A DNA stretch of 64,000 bases from Mesorhizobium qingshengii (GTDB lineage Bacteria; Pseudomonadota; Alphaproteobacteria; Rhizobiales; Rhizobiaceae): assembly GCF_027563465.1 (NCBI RefSeq), contig NZ_JAPFQA010000003.1:372001-436000 (forward strand). Reading direction: 5' to 3'. The position numbers and the translations under genes are program-made. Each line of letters starts with the position of its first letter. The stretch's first letter is position 1. Below the pieces are notes generated by a model. That model was not told the DNA's origin and did no database searches. It saw nothing but the letters and a program-made list of their open reading frames with translations. Below are positions 36,260-45,577 of this stretch, in pieces.

Positions 36260-37494
36260 TCAGTTGAACCAAAGCGCAAACGTCAGGAAGCCGCCGCCGC
36301 CGAACTCGCGCTGGATCTGGTCGAAATCCTCGCTGGTCAGGATCCTGCCGCTTTCGAGGTAGGGCGCGATGCCGGGGCCGGTGATCGACAGCACCAGGTC
36401 GAAGGGCTTCGGCTCGTCGAAGAAGCGCTTCATGTTGATGCCCTTGCCGGTGATGCGGAAGTGCGGCAGCAGCGCCCGGCCTTCGAGCAAATCCTCGGCC
36501 ATGGTCAAGGTGGCGAGCCAGGCTTGCACCTGTTCCTCGCCGACTTCGAGGCCAGTCAGCGGGTTCTCTCCCTTCTGTTGCGGACCGGGCAGCCATTCGC
36601 GGTCATTGTCGGTCTCGGCGCGGATTGCCTTCCAATCCTCGCGCGACAGCCGGATCATTTCGAGCAGTTCGCGGCGCGCCGCTTGCCGGCGTTCCGGTTC
36701 GACCACCGGCCAGTTGATGAGATGCACCAGCGAAATGAAATCGGCGATGCGCCATTCCGAGGAGAAGATGCTGCTGCCCATATCGCCGCTCGGCGGGACG
36801 AGAATGTCCTGCAGCGGCAGTTTGGCGCGTGGGAACAGCATGTGGAACGAACCGTCGAATGTGCTTTTAAAATCATGCGCCAGCCAGAAATCGGCCTGCG
36901 CCATCAGGAACTCGGCATAGCCCTGCAGCCAGAAACCGTCAGCGCCGGTGCCGCGTCGTCCGGCGCGCTGCCGCCGCGCGACAGCGACGCCATGATGGCG
37001 GCCATGCTTTCATCCGGCGCGATCGTGCCGTCCTCGTTGAGGTCGATGCCGACATGGGTGAGGTCGATGACCATGCCGATATCGGCATCGGAGGGCACCG
37101 AACCCAGCGTGGCGGCGGATTTCTCCAGCCGGTCGCGGAAGGCGGCCAGAATGGCGCGGAACTGCTCGTAGGTCAGCGGCTCGGGGTTGGGATTGTCGGG
37201 CACCGGCAGCCGCATCAGCGGCAGCATGAACGATTGCGGGCTCTCGAAGCCATGACGATGCAGGCCGCTGGCCAGGATCTCCAGCGCGGTGAAGAATTCC
37301 CCGGCGCCGGCCGCATAGGCTGATGCCGGATCCTTGGGCGCGGCGGTCTCCAGCGTCGACAGGGCGCTGTCGCGCGCGGCCACGGTCTTCGCCTCGAACA
37401 AGGCGGCTGCCGCTTCGGGCATTGCCGCACGGGCCGAAGACAATGGCACGAGCAGAATGAAGGCGGATGCCAGCAGGCTCGAAAGTCGGTTCAT
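36260..37494 (-). pseudogene. Exported EF-hand protein, split by a frameshift
   Basis: Two adjacent frames form one protein of about 410 residues. The first (37494 down to 36904) has a signal peptide (MNRLSSLLASAFILLVPLSS) and an EF-hand-like DLNEDGTIAPDE. After GSAPDDAAPALTV it turns into a short unrelated tail. The second frame is open upstream of its first ATG and reads ADGFWLQGYAEFLMAQADFW in continuation. One missing base around 36940-36960 rejoins them. The second half holds SSEWRIADFISLVHLINWPV and ends GFLTFALWFN. No close family is recognised. Either the gene is decayed or the base was lost in sequencing. Confidence 0.8.
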
Positions 37495-37554
37495 CGTGGT
37501 CCTCCGGTTTGCCGTTCCATCGCGATCATAAACACAATCGGCAACGCGCGTCCG

Positions 37555-40137
37555 TCACTTCAGCGCCGCCAGCGCCTTGTCGATTTCGGCCATCTGCCCC
37601 TGGAAGTAGCCGTCATATTGGGGATAGCCGGCGTCGTGGTAAAACGACCACGCCAGTTGCATCCGCTGCCTGGCATCCCCGAGCAGCCTGGCATCGCCGT
37701 TCTTGCGACCGAGGACAAGCAGCCCGGCGCCGACCCCGCCTTGCAAGGACGCCCATTGCAGCGGCGCGCTCTCTTTTGTCCACTCTTTCAAGGCTTCGTC
37801 ATAGGAGGCAAGACCGGCCCGGATGGTCGCGTCCTCGCCCGTCCGCTCACCGGTCAGGACGAGGGCGCGGGCAAGATTGTTGTGCGCTGTCGCCCAACTG
37901 AACGGCTCGCGCTCGCGCGTCCATTCCTCCAGTGCGTTGCGGTAGGCATTGGCCGCCAGCGCAAGGCTCCGGGTGCCTTGCTCGCGCTGGCCGATGGACA
38001 ACATGGCGTTGGCCAGGTTGTTCTGTTCCGTCGCCCACAGCAGCGGCACGCGCTCGCGGGTGTTTTCACGGAGCGCGGCATTGTAGGCATCCACTGCCTG
38101 TTGCAGCAGGTCGCTGCCGTCGAGCCGGTCGCCGATCGCCCATAGCGCGCTGCCCAAGCCATCCTGCGCGGCGGCCCAGGACAGGGGGTCGAGGTCGCGG
38201 GTCAGCGTCTTCAGCACATCCTCATAGGCATCGACGGCTTCGTGCAACCGGTCCGGCTGGTTGCCGCGCAGGCCGGTCCAGGCGATGGCATCGGCTTCGC
38301 CCTTGCGCGCCAATGCCCATTTGACGGGTTGCTCCTGCCGCGAAATCGCCTGCCGGGCGGCGGCGAAGGCAGTCGCCGCCTGCTGGTATTGCTCCGGGCC
38401 GCTCTTGCGCGTCCCAAGCATTACCAGCGCCGTGCCAAGATTGGACTGAGCCTCCGCCCACAGCGAAGGATCGACCTGCTTGATCCCGCTGGAGACGATG
38501 CCAGAGAAAATGCCGACCGCCTGCTCCAGCGACGAGGAGTCGCTCTGGCGCTGTCCATACATATACATCGCCAGGCCGAAATCGTTCTGGGTCATTATCA
38601 ATTGAGGTGTCAGGCGATCCTGGGGAAGCAGCTTGGCCGCTTCGGCAAATGTTCGCATCGAGGCTTGCAGAGCCTTGTTGTCGCCGCGAAACGTACCGTA
38701 GGCGCGGATGGCATTGGCTTCAGCCAGCTTGTAATGCCAGGCGAGGCCAGCGTCCCATTTCTTCACCTGCTCGAACGCCTTGCGGTAGTCGTCGGCCGCC
38801 TTCATCTGCTGGAAGGCGAGGAAATAGGTATCGCCGCTGCGGCTGTAGACTTCGGCGAATTCGATCCGCCTGGCCTTCACGTCGGCCTCGGCCCGATCGA
38901 CGGTTTTGGACAGTCGCGCGACACGCGCCTTGGCCTGTTGCTGGAACTGGATCGCCGCTGTTACCGCGCCGTCGGCCAGCGCCTTTTCGGCGAGATCCGA
39001 CAGGCGGACGATGTCTACGTCCGTGCTCTTCAGCGCCTGCCTTTCCGCAATGATGGTCTTGAGATGTTCGGTCTGGCCGCGCAGCAGCCGGTCCAGTTCG
39101 CGCGGGTCGCTGGGCACATCGGTGCCAAGCGCGGCGAGCAGGCCGTAGAGCGTTCCGAGCGGCACGGCTTCTGAATTGGCGGCGGCCTCGACAAGGCGGC
39201 GCGTGTCGGCGGGCGTCGTGGCGATGGTCAGCAGCAGCTTGCGATGCTCGCCGCGGATCGCCGCGTCGTCACCGGCCGCCTGTTCCGGCGACAGGCCGAA
39301 ATAGAGCAGCCGGCGCAGGCTGGCATTGGTCCATGGCCGCTGACGCCCGCCGGTCTGCACATAGACCTCCTCGGCCACCATCGTCATGACGTCGCCGAAG
39401 GCAAAACCGCCGGCTGCCAGATGTTTCAGCAGCGCGGCGGCATAGGGGCTGTTGCCGCCGGCATCGCCATCGAGCGCGGCGTGGCCGGGCTCGGCGGCAA
39501 AGCCGATCACCTCGCCCAGGCTTTGCGGCGCGTCGGCGGCATCGGCGAGAGGAGCGGCTCCGCGCGTCAGGTCCAGCCCGGCGGCGGCGACGGGCGCAGG
39601 ACCGGAGGCGGTGACGATGGTCGCCCCGGCGGGGAACGGATTGGTGCGGCAGGCGTCCAGCAACACGATGGCGACGGGAACCTTGGCCTTCAGTTCGGCC
39701 AGCAGGCCCGATAGCGGAACGAGGTTCTTGCCGGCATCGGCGAGCGAGGATGGGTCGGCACCGACCGGCACCAGATAGTTCTCGCCGCCGGCCTCGATGC
39801 CATGTCCCGAATAGTAGAGCAGCGCCACATCGGCGCCGGCCGCATCCTCGACGAAACGTTGCAGGCCGCGGTCGAGCCTGGTCTTGTCGCCATCGGTGAC
39901 GGAGGTGACATCGAAGCCGAGTTCACCGAGCAGGCGGTCGACCGCGCGGGCGTCGTTGGCGGGGTTGGGCAGGGCGGTCAGATGTTCGTAGCGGGATTCG
40001 CCGATGACCAGCGCCACGCCGCGCATCGGCTTTGCGTCGTCGGCCCAGACGGAAGGCGCGTTGAGAAACAAGGCGAAGCAAAGGGCCAGCAGCAACGCCG
40101 CGAACCTGGTCCCGCAATGCCGGCCGACCATCCCCAT
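37555..40137 (-). CDS. Periplasmic caspase-like (C14) peptidase with TPR repeats
   Basis: This 860-residue protein has a signal peptide (about 1-33), then a caspase-fold domain (about 38-270) with the catalytic His112 in LLYYSGHG and Cys163 in VLLDACR, so it should be active. A helical region of about 590 residues follows, with TPR-like repeats (e.g. EQAVGIFSGIVSSG, LWAEAQSNLGTALVMLG, LLQQAVDAYNAALRE). Bacterial metacaspase-like proteins cleave after Arg/Lys or act in signalling. TPRs may present a partner. ATG 40137 follows GGCGGAAAG; a TTG seven codons upstream is less likely. It lies 60 bases from the EF-hand gene, on the same strand. Confidence 0.87.
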   Translation of the reverse strand: MGMVGRHCGTRFAALLLALCFALFLNAPSVWADDAKPMRGVALVIGESRYEHLTALPNPANDARAVDRLLGELGFDVTSVTDGDKTRLDRGLQRFVEDAAGADVALLYYSGHGIEAGGENYLVPVGADPSSLADAGKNLVPLSGLLAELKAKVPVAIVLLDACRTNPFPAGATIVTASGPAPVAAAGLDLTRGAAPLADAADAPQSLGEVIGFAAEPGHAALDGDAGGNSPYAAALLKHLAAGGFAFGDVMTMVAEEVYVQTGGRQRPWTNASLRRLLYFGLSPEQAAGDDAAIRGEHRKLLLTIATTPADTRRLVEAAANSEAVPLGTLYGLLAALGTDVPSDPRELDRLLRGQTEHLKTIIAERQALKSTDVDIVRLSDLAEKALADGAVTAAIQFQQQAKARVARLSKTVDRAEADVKARRIEFAEVYSRSGDTYFLAFQQMKAADDYRKAFEQVKKWDAGLAWHYKLAEANAIRAYGTFRGDNKALQASMRTFAEAAKLLPQDRLTPQLIMTQNDFGLAMYMYGQRQSDSSSLEQAVGIFSGIVSSGIKQVDPSLWAEAQSNLGTALVMLGTRKSGPEQYQQAATAFAAARQAISRQEQPVKWALARKGEADAIAWTGLRGNQPDRLHEAVDAYEDVLKTLTRDLDPLSWAAAQDGLGSALWAIGDRLDGSDLLQQAVDAYNAALRENTRERVPLLWATEQNNLANAMLSIGQREQGTRSLALAANAYRNALEEWTREREPFSWATAHNNLARALVLTGERTGEDATIRAGLASYDEALKEWTKESAPLQWASLQGGVGAGLLVLGRKNGDARLLGDARQRMQLAWSFYHDAGYPQYDGYFQGQMAEIDKALAALK

Positions 40138-40336
40138 CTTTCCGCCCGAAAGATCCAAACCCGGCCCATGCTAATGCGCTGACCGTGGCGGCTCAATGGC
40201 GCAGTCGCGGCGGCGCGGTGAATGTCTGGCGGCAAAACGGTTGCGACGACGCCATGCTCAAGCCACTTGATTGTTGCCGGATGCGCTTCAACCGGCCCGG
40301 CGGACGGTCTACACAAGGCAAACGATTGGGCATCGC

Positions 40337-41398
40337 GTGTCGAACTATCCGCTTTCCTACAAACTGTCCTGGCTGCCGCGTTTCCTGAAGCCGTCGCTCG
40401 GCGGTGACGTTGGAGAATTCGCGCCGATAGCCGCAACGATGATGGCGCCACCGCCAATGCGAAGGGTGCGGCTCGCCTTCGTTGGCGACATCTCGTCGGT
40501 GGCCAATCGCGGTGCGCCGGACTGCGATCCGGCGATCAAGACACTGCTCGGCGCAGCCGACCTGGTGATCGGCAATTGCGAAAGCCCGATCGTGGACAGA
40601 CCGAGTGCCGTGCTGGGGACGAAGCTCGGCACGCATCATGCCATGACCGAGCGCTTTCTTGACGAGGCGCTTGCCGCGGCAGGCATCCCGCGTGACAAGC
40701 TGGTGCTCTCGCTGGCCAATAATCATGTGCTCGACCAGGGCGTCGCCGGTTTCGACGAGACGGTGGCGGCGCTGAAGCGGCTCGGCATCCGAACCATCGG
40801 CCTGGCCGCCAATGGGCCGGTGCAGCCCGTTACCGTCGGACCGCTGAATGTCGGGTTTGCCGCCTTCACGCTGTGGCGCAATGCCGGCGCTGACCTGTTT
40901 GCCAGCCGCGTGTCTATGGAGAGCGATCCGGCGCGCTGGCCGCGCGATGCAGGTTTCGATCTCACCTGTGCAGTGCCGCATTGGGACTGGGAGTTCCGAC
41001 ATTTTCCGCGCGCGGAAACGCGGGCGCTGGCCAGGCGGCTGGCCGGGCAGGGCATCGGGCTGATCGCCGGCCATCATGCCCATGTCGTGCAGCCGGTGGA
41101 ACGGATTGACGGGACGATCGTCGCTTATGGGCTCGGCGATTTCCTCGGCACCGCCTTTGCCCGCCAGCCATGGCCCGGACGCATTGGTGGCATCCTCGTC
41201 GTCGATGTCAGCGCCGATACCGGCACGCGCGGTGCCATCGTATCTTACCGTCTGCATCCGCTCATGCGGCTGCGGGCCGATGATCATGAGCGGCTGGTGC
41301 CGGTCGAGGTGCTGGAGGGTCGAGTGCGCAGCAGGGTCGAAGGTCGTCTGAGGGCGATCTTTCCCTCTCTTGCAACGGAAGAGGATGTCACTGTCTGA
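40337..41398 (+). CDS. CapA/PgsA-family metallophosphatase-like protein
   Basis: This protein of about 353 residues has a CapA-type calcineurin-like fold. VRLAFVGDISSVANRG starts the domain, followed by DLVIGNCESPIVDR, LSLANNHVLDQGVAGFDET, and the metal-site GLIAGHHAHVVQPVERIDGT with GLGDFLG. Homologues occur in poly-gamma-glutamate synthesis loci and in isolated exopolymer genes, and the partner genes (capB/capC) are not here. The start is uncertain: GTG 40337 gives the family-like YKLSWLPRFLKPSLGG leader; an ATG at 40439 would start just before the domain. Confidence 0.83.
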   Translation: MSNYPLSYKLSWLPRFLKPSLGGDVGEFAPIAATMMAPPPMRRVRLAFVGDISSVANRGAPDCDPAIKTLLGAADLVIGNCESPIVDRPSAVLGTKLGTHHAMTERFLDEALAAAGIPRDKLVLSLANNHVLDQGVAGFDETVAALKRLGIRTIGLAANGPVQPVTVGPLNVGFAAFTLWRNAGADLFASRVSMESDPARWPRDAGFDLTCAVPHWDWEFRHFPRAETRALARRLAGQGIGLIAGHHAHVVQPVERIDGTIVAYGLGDFLGTAFARQPWPGRIGGILVVDVSADTGTRGAIVSYRLHPLMRLRADDHERLVPVEVLEGRVRSRVEGRLRAIFPSLATEEDVTV

Positions 41399-41464
41399 CC
41401 GTCTGGTGGCCCCCGCAAAAGCGACTATCATGCGATGCCACAGGCAGGCTTGCGGGGGGCGGCG

Positions 41465-42436
41465 ATGGAAACAGCGGATTTCATGCCAAGCGAAGCTGAC
41501 ATCGCCAATATCCGGAAAGACATCGAGACCTATGAGGCGGCGAGGGCCTCGGCGGTCCGGCAAGTGCGCTGGCGGGTGCCGTTGTTCGTTGGCCTGGTGC
41601 TTGTGTCCGTCGTGCTGGTCGCCTGGCTGTTCAACAAGGTCGCCGATCCCAACGAGCAATGGTTCTCGACGCCACATGTGTTTCTCTATCTCGTCGGCTT
41701 CGCGGCTTCAATCCTGCTCTATTTCCGGGCGGTCAGGCCGGCGACGCGGCTGCGGCAATCGTTCCGCGAGACGCTGGTGCCGATCGTCTTCGGCTTCATA
41801 AGGGATATGCGCTACCAGCACGACGTGACGCCGAATTCCTTCGACCGGTTGCCGCGCGAGACGGTCGGCGGCTTCACCATGAGCCGCTTCGACGACATCA
41901 TATCCGGACGCTACGACGGGTTTCCGTTCGAGCTTTATGAGGCAGACCTGTGGGATGGGGCGGCAACCACGAACAGGGCGACAACCTTCAAGGGCGTCAT
42001 TGTCGCCTTCGAGACGGTTGAGCCGTTCCCCGGCATACTGGTGGCGGCGCGGCGCGCCACCGCGGTCATGGGCTTCTTCCGAGGCTTGTTCACAGCAAGG
42101 ATGCAGGCGTTGTCGTCGGGCGTTCCCGAACTCGATGCCGCCTATGAATTCCGCACCGACAACATCGAAGCGGCGCGGCCGCTGGTGACGGGCCGGCTGG
42201 CGCAAGCGCTGAAATGGCTGGGTGAAACCTGGCCGGACGATCCGGCCCGCATCGCGCTCAACGGCAGCGACGGTTTCCTGCTTTTGCCGCAGACGAAGAA
42301 TTTCTTCGAGCTGCCGGACATCTCGGTGCCGCTCGACTACACCAGGCATGTCGCGCCGATGATATCGGACATGGGCGCCATGCTGGCGACGGCAGCGCTG
42401 GTGCGCAAGATCGGCGCGAAGGACGAGGCAGGTTAG
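41465..42436 (+). CDS. DUF3137 protein with two membrane helices
   Basis: This 323-residue protein has an N-terminal helix, two membrane segments (about 34-56 and 68-88) with few residues between them, and a C-terminal cytoplasmic domain containing SRFDDIISGRYDGFPFELYE and TFKGVIVAFETVEPFPGILV, as in DUF3137 proteins. No catalytic residues are recognised. GGGGGCGG precedes the ATG. It follows the CapA gene by 66 bases on the same strand, so the two may be one transcript. The function is unknown. Confidence 0.83.
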   Translation: METADFMPSEADIANIRKDIETYEAARASAVRQVRWRVPLFVGLVLVSVVLVAWLFNKVADPNEQWFSTPHVFLYLVGFAASILLYFRAVRPATRLRQSFRETLVPIVFGFIRDMRYQHDVTPNSFDRLPRETVGGFTMSRFDDIISGRYDGFPFELYEADLWDGAATTNRATTFKGVIVAFETVEPFPGILVAARRATAVMGFFRGLFTARMQALSSGVPELDAAYEFRTDNIEAARPLVTGRLAQALKWLGETWPDDPARIALNGSDGFLLLPQTKNFFELPDISVPLDYTRHVAPMISDMGAMLATAALVRKIGAKDEAG

Positions 42437-42452
42437 TCCGGCCGGCACACGA

Positions 42453-42946
42453 TCAGCAGTCGAAGCCGTATTTGTCGCGCATAGTGTCCGCTTCTTCCTT
42501 CGAGATTCTCTTGAACATCACGCAGACGGTGAAGCTGCCGACCTGACGCCCATCGCGTGTGTAGCCCCAATCGGAAACATCGTCCCGGGTGAATTCGATG
42601 TTCTGGCCGAGGACGACGTTGTGCACTTCCTCCGGCTCGTTGGCCAATATGCCGACAAACCCGGTTTCAGTGCGACGAAACGGTATGACCCAGAAGTGTT
42701 CGGTGACGTTCCCGTCCCGCACCTTGACCTTCAATTTGAACCTGTCGGTGCCGGGGGGAGGGGCCTCGGACAATGCCAGGAATTCGTCCAGCCTGGCGAG
42801 CGCCTGCGCGGTCGCCGCTGTCATCTCGGGATCGCCGGGGCAAAGATGACCGTTTTGTCGTCGCCTGGATCCGCGCCTTGTGCGCCGGCCGATCCCGGAG
42901 CAAGCGCCAGCATCAGGGATATCATGGTCCGGACTGCAAGTTTCAT
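42453..42946 (-). pseudogene. Exported DUF2314 protein, split by a frameshift
   Basis: The protein starts at ATG 42946 with the signal peptide MKLAVRTMISLMLALAPGSA (cleavage near AGA-QG). It then leaves frame after KTVIFAP at a run of G/C near 42835-42841. One missing base there restores VIFAPGDPEMTAATAQAL and a DUF2314 domain with EHFWVIPFRRTETGFVGILA, ending RDKYGFDC. The intact product would be about 164 residues. DUF2314 proteins are of unknown function, some exported. The GCCCCGG tract is a typical error site, so a sequencing indel is a real alternative to pseudogenisation. Confidence 0.82.
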
Positions 42947-43389
42947 TGGATAGTGGTCCCCCTTCATAACGGTCGATACCATCCTGCATCCCTTCCGGGT
43001 TTGCAACCGGAGCGCGAGTTTCATCCCCCTTTGGAGCGGCGGTCTGAGCTGATCCATGAAACAAAATGTGTGCCGATGAACGGTCGGAAGTCCGTTTCGT
43101 GATGCCGCCAACGCGGATTGCGGCGGGCTTGTGATGGTCACATGCCGGCCCGTGCGGCTGGATAACACACCCTTTCCGTGGGCAAAGCGCTGTCACAAAC
43201 GGTTGCCCGATTGGCAGGGAAAGCCGGATCATCAGTCAATGTGGCGGAATTAAGCCTATGATTCCGTTGCGAAAATTCATCCAACGTGATTTGCGGACAG
43301 CAGGTCTTCCGGCCCAGTCTCGGCTCGTTCGGTGCTGTCGTTTCCCAAGGCGGCGGCCCGGAAAATCGAAACAGCACGGAGTGCTACCC
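42947..43389. other. Intergenic region before the DUF1344 gene
   Basis: This is a 443-base divergent gap without a supported gene. Frames here lack ribosome sites. Neither the RIME-like hairpins nor the AAACCG core of the other repeats is present. It is expected to hold the promoters of both flanking genes. Confidence 0.5.
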
Positions 43390-43632
43390 ATGAAGAAGAC
43401 CCTCGCAACCACCGCCGCTCTGCTCGCCTTTCTCGGCACGGCCTATGCCGCGACCGTCCAGGGCACCATCCAGGCCGTCGACCCGACGACCAAATCGATC
43501 ACGCTCGACGACGGCAAGATCTACCAGCTGTCGCCGGACGCGGCGGTCGGGAAACTGAAGGTCGGCGCCAAAGTGGCGGTGACGGTCGACGACAAGACCG
43601 GCATGGTGACGTCGATCAAGAAGGCTTCGTAA
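43390..43632 (+). CDS. DUF1344 exported small protein
   Basis: This 80-residue protein has a Sec signal (MKKTLATTAALLAFLGTAYA) and a mature domain with TVQGTIQAVDPTTKSITLDD and VAVTVDDKTGMVTSIKKA, the DUF1344 pattern: a small beta-barrel common in rhizobia and Brucella and of unknown role in the periplasm. The ATG at 43390 is favoured over an earlier in-frame start because it begins the signal. The gene has a single-gene context: a repeat element follows. Confidence 0.87.
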   Translation: MKKTLATTAALLAFLGTAYAATVQGTIQAVDPTTKSITLDDGKIYQLSPDAAVGKLKVGAKVAVTVDDKTGMVTSIKKAS

Positions 43633-43679
43633 GGTTCGAGCATGCGTTCCGGCGTTGGCTGGAACCGTCAAGGTCGCCG

Positions 43680-43803
43680 CCGCCCCTCATCCGCCTGCCG
43701 GCACCTTCTCCCCGTATCGTGACGGGGAGAAGGGAGCTAGTCGCGATGCCGGCGACCCCCTCTCCCCGTTCTTCACGGGGAGAGGGTAAGGGTGAGGGGC
43801 AGC
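43680..43803. repeat. RIME-type rhizobial intergenic mosaic element
   Basis: A 124-base element begins CCGCCCCTCATCCGCCTGCC and ends GGGTGAGGGGCAGC, its terminal arms pairing. Inside are two hairpins, CTTCTCCCCG...CGGGGAGAAGG (43705-43733) and CCTCTCCCCG...CGGGGAGAGG (43760-43786). It is the classic two-stem RIME organisation. It lies between the DUF1344 and FAD-oxidase genes, in a 304-base gap with no gene. Confidence 0.85.
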
Positions 43804-43936
43804 GCAATTTTTCGAGATTACCCCTGTGACGTCGTCATCAGCCGCCGTGACGACATAGTCGCGCCTCGGCTCGGCCATGCACCGCTATGGTTTTTGCCAA
43901 AGAGCCGCGCTATCCCTTGGCCAACGGGGGATATCC

Positions 43937-45559
43937 ATGGTCGAGGAACAAAAAGGTTTTCGCCTGTCGCGACGGCTGCTGCTCGGCGCGGCTCTTGTCG
44001 GCGGCGCGGTGCTGTGGGGAGGCACCACCATGGCGCGGCTGGCGCGCGGGCCTTCCGGACCCAAGAATGCCGGACGCATCGCCGATATCGACGGCATCGC
44101 CCTGCCGCTGAAGCCGATCGCCAGCCCGCCGGCTTTTGACCCTTCGCTGCCGTGGTCGGCCAAGGGCGGCGACATCAACGATGCCAGCGGCCTGTCGAGG
44201 ACGCCGGTTTATGGCGTGGTCGAGGTCAGCGAGGAGAACCACATCGCCAAGGCGCTGGCCTTCGCGCGCGCCAACGGGTTGAAAGTCTCGCTGGCCGCCA
44301 TCCGTCATTCGATGGGCGGCCATGCCTTCGACGACAATGCGCTGGTGCTCGACCTCAGAAAGTTCAGCAAGGTCACTGTCGACGCAGCGGCGAAGACCAT
44401 GACCTTGCAGCCGGGCGCGCGCTGGCACGATATCCAGAACCTTTTGCATCCACGCTTCGCGGTGAAGGCGATGCAGTCGACCGACATCTTCTCGGTCGGC
44501 GGCTCGCTGTCGGTCAACGCGCATGGCATGGACCATCAGGCCGGTTCGGTGGCCGGCTCGATCCGCTCGATGCGGGTGATGCTGGCCGACGGTTCGGTGA
44601 CCACCTGCTCGTCGACCGAAAATACCGACCTGTTCCGCCACGTCGTCGGCGGCTACGGCCTGTTCGGCGTGGTGGTGGAGGCAACGCTCGATATCGTCGA
44701 CAACGCCGTCTACCGGACCTCGCGCGAGATCATCAAATCGGACGATTTCCCGAAATTCTTTGCCGAGGTGCTGGAGCCGAACAATGATATCGGTCTGTTC
44801 TATGGCCATCTGTCGACGGCGCCGGGCAATTTCCTCGAGGACATGATCGTCTACCGCTACGACAAGGTGGCCGAGCAGCCGCCGGCCGATCAGCCTGAAA
44901 TCGGCGAACCGGAGGGCGTCGGCCTGAAGCGGGTGATCATGAACCTCGCCAAGAAAGGCAGCCTGTTCCAGGAACTGAAATGGTTCACGGAAAAGACGCT
45001 GGAGCCGAAATTCGAGAGCTGCACGGTGGCGCGCACGGCAGCGATGGCCGAGGGCGAGGCCTGCCTCGTCACACGCAACAACCCGATGCACGATTCGGTG
45101 CCGTATCTGTTCAACGATCTGCCTGATGAGACCGACATCCTGCACGAGTATTTCATTCCGCGCGCCGCCTACGTCGAGTTCATCGCGGAAGCCCGCGAGA
45201 TCCTGCGCAACCAGGACCTGCCGGTGCTCAATGCCTCCGTGCGCATCGTCCACAAGGAGGATGTGGCGCTGACCTACGCGCCGGAGCCGGCCTATTCGCT
45301 GGTGCTCTACATCAACCAGCCGACCGATGCCGACGGCAATGCCAGGATGCGGGCGCTGACCCGGGCGCTGATCGACGTGACGATCAAGCATGGCGGGCGC
45401 TTCTTCCTGCCGTATCAGCTGCATTACACGGCGAGGGAATTGCTGGCGTCCTATCCCGAGCTGCCGGCCTTCCTGGCGGCAAAACGGCAATATGACCCGA
45501 CGGAACTGTTTTCCTCGACCTTCTACCGTGCCATCAAGGCGCTGAGCGGGGTGGCGTAG
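43937..45559 (+). CDS. FAD-binding (VAO/PCMH-type) oxidoreductase with N-terminal membrane or Tat signal
   Basis: This 540-residue protein begins MVEEQKGFRLSRRLLLGAAL, a Tat-like or membrane-anchoring signal. It is followed by a PCMH FAD-binding domain (VSLAAIRHSMGGHAFDDNAL, GARWHDIQNLL, DIFSVGGSLSVNAHGMDHQA, GGYGLFGVVVEATLDIVDN). The C-terminal substrate domain lacks the obvious aldonolactone or cholesterol oxidase signatures. Exported FAD oxidases of this size oxidise alcohols or sugar lactones, so the substrate remains open. The final 11 residues are ATFYRAIKAL-like. The next gene starts 18 bases later and is probably co-transcribed. Confidence 0.88.
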   Translation: MVEEQKGFRLSRRLLLGAALVGGAVLWGGTTMARLARGPSGPKNAGRIADIDGIALPLKPIASPPAFDPSLPWSAKGGDINDASGLSRTPVYGVVEVSEENHIAKALAFARANGLKVSLAAIRHSMGGHAFDDNALVLDLRKFSKVTVDAAAKTMTLQPGARWHDIQNLLHPRFAVKAMQSTDIFSVGGSLSVNAHGMDHQAGSVAGSIRSMRVMLADGSVTTCSSTENTDLFRHVVGGYGLFGVVVEATLDIVDNAVYRTSREIIKSDDFPKFFAEVLEPNNDIGLFYGHLSTAPGNFLEDMIVYRYDKVAEQPPADQPEIGEPEGVGLKRVIMNLAKKGSLFQELKWFTEKTLEPKFESCTVARTAAMAEGEACLVTRNNPMHDSVPYLFNDLPDETDILHEYFIPRAAYVEFIAEAREILRNQDLPVLNASVRIVHKEDVALTYAPEPAYSLVLYINQPTDADGNARMRALTRALIDVTIKHGGRFFLPYQLHYTARELLASYPELPAFLAAKRQYDPTELFSSTFYRAIKALSGVA

Positions 45560-45577
45560 CAGGCAGGAGAACAACCA

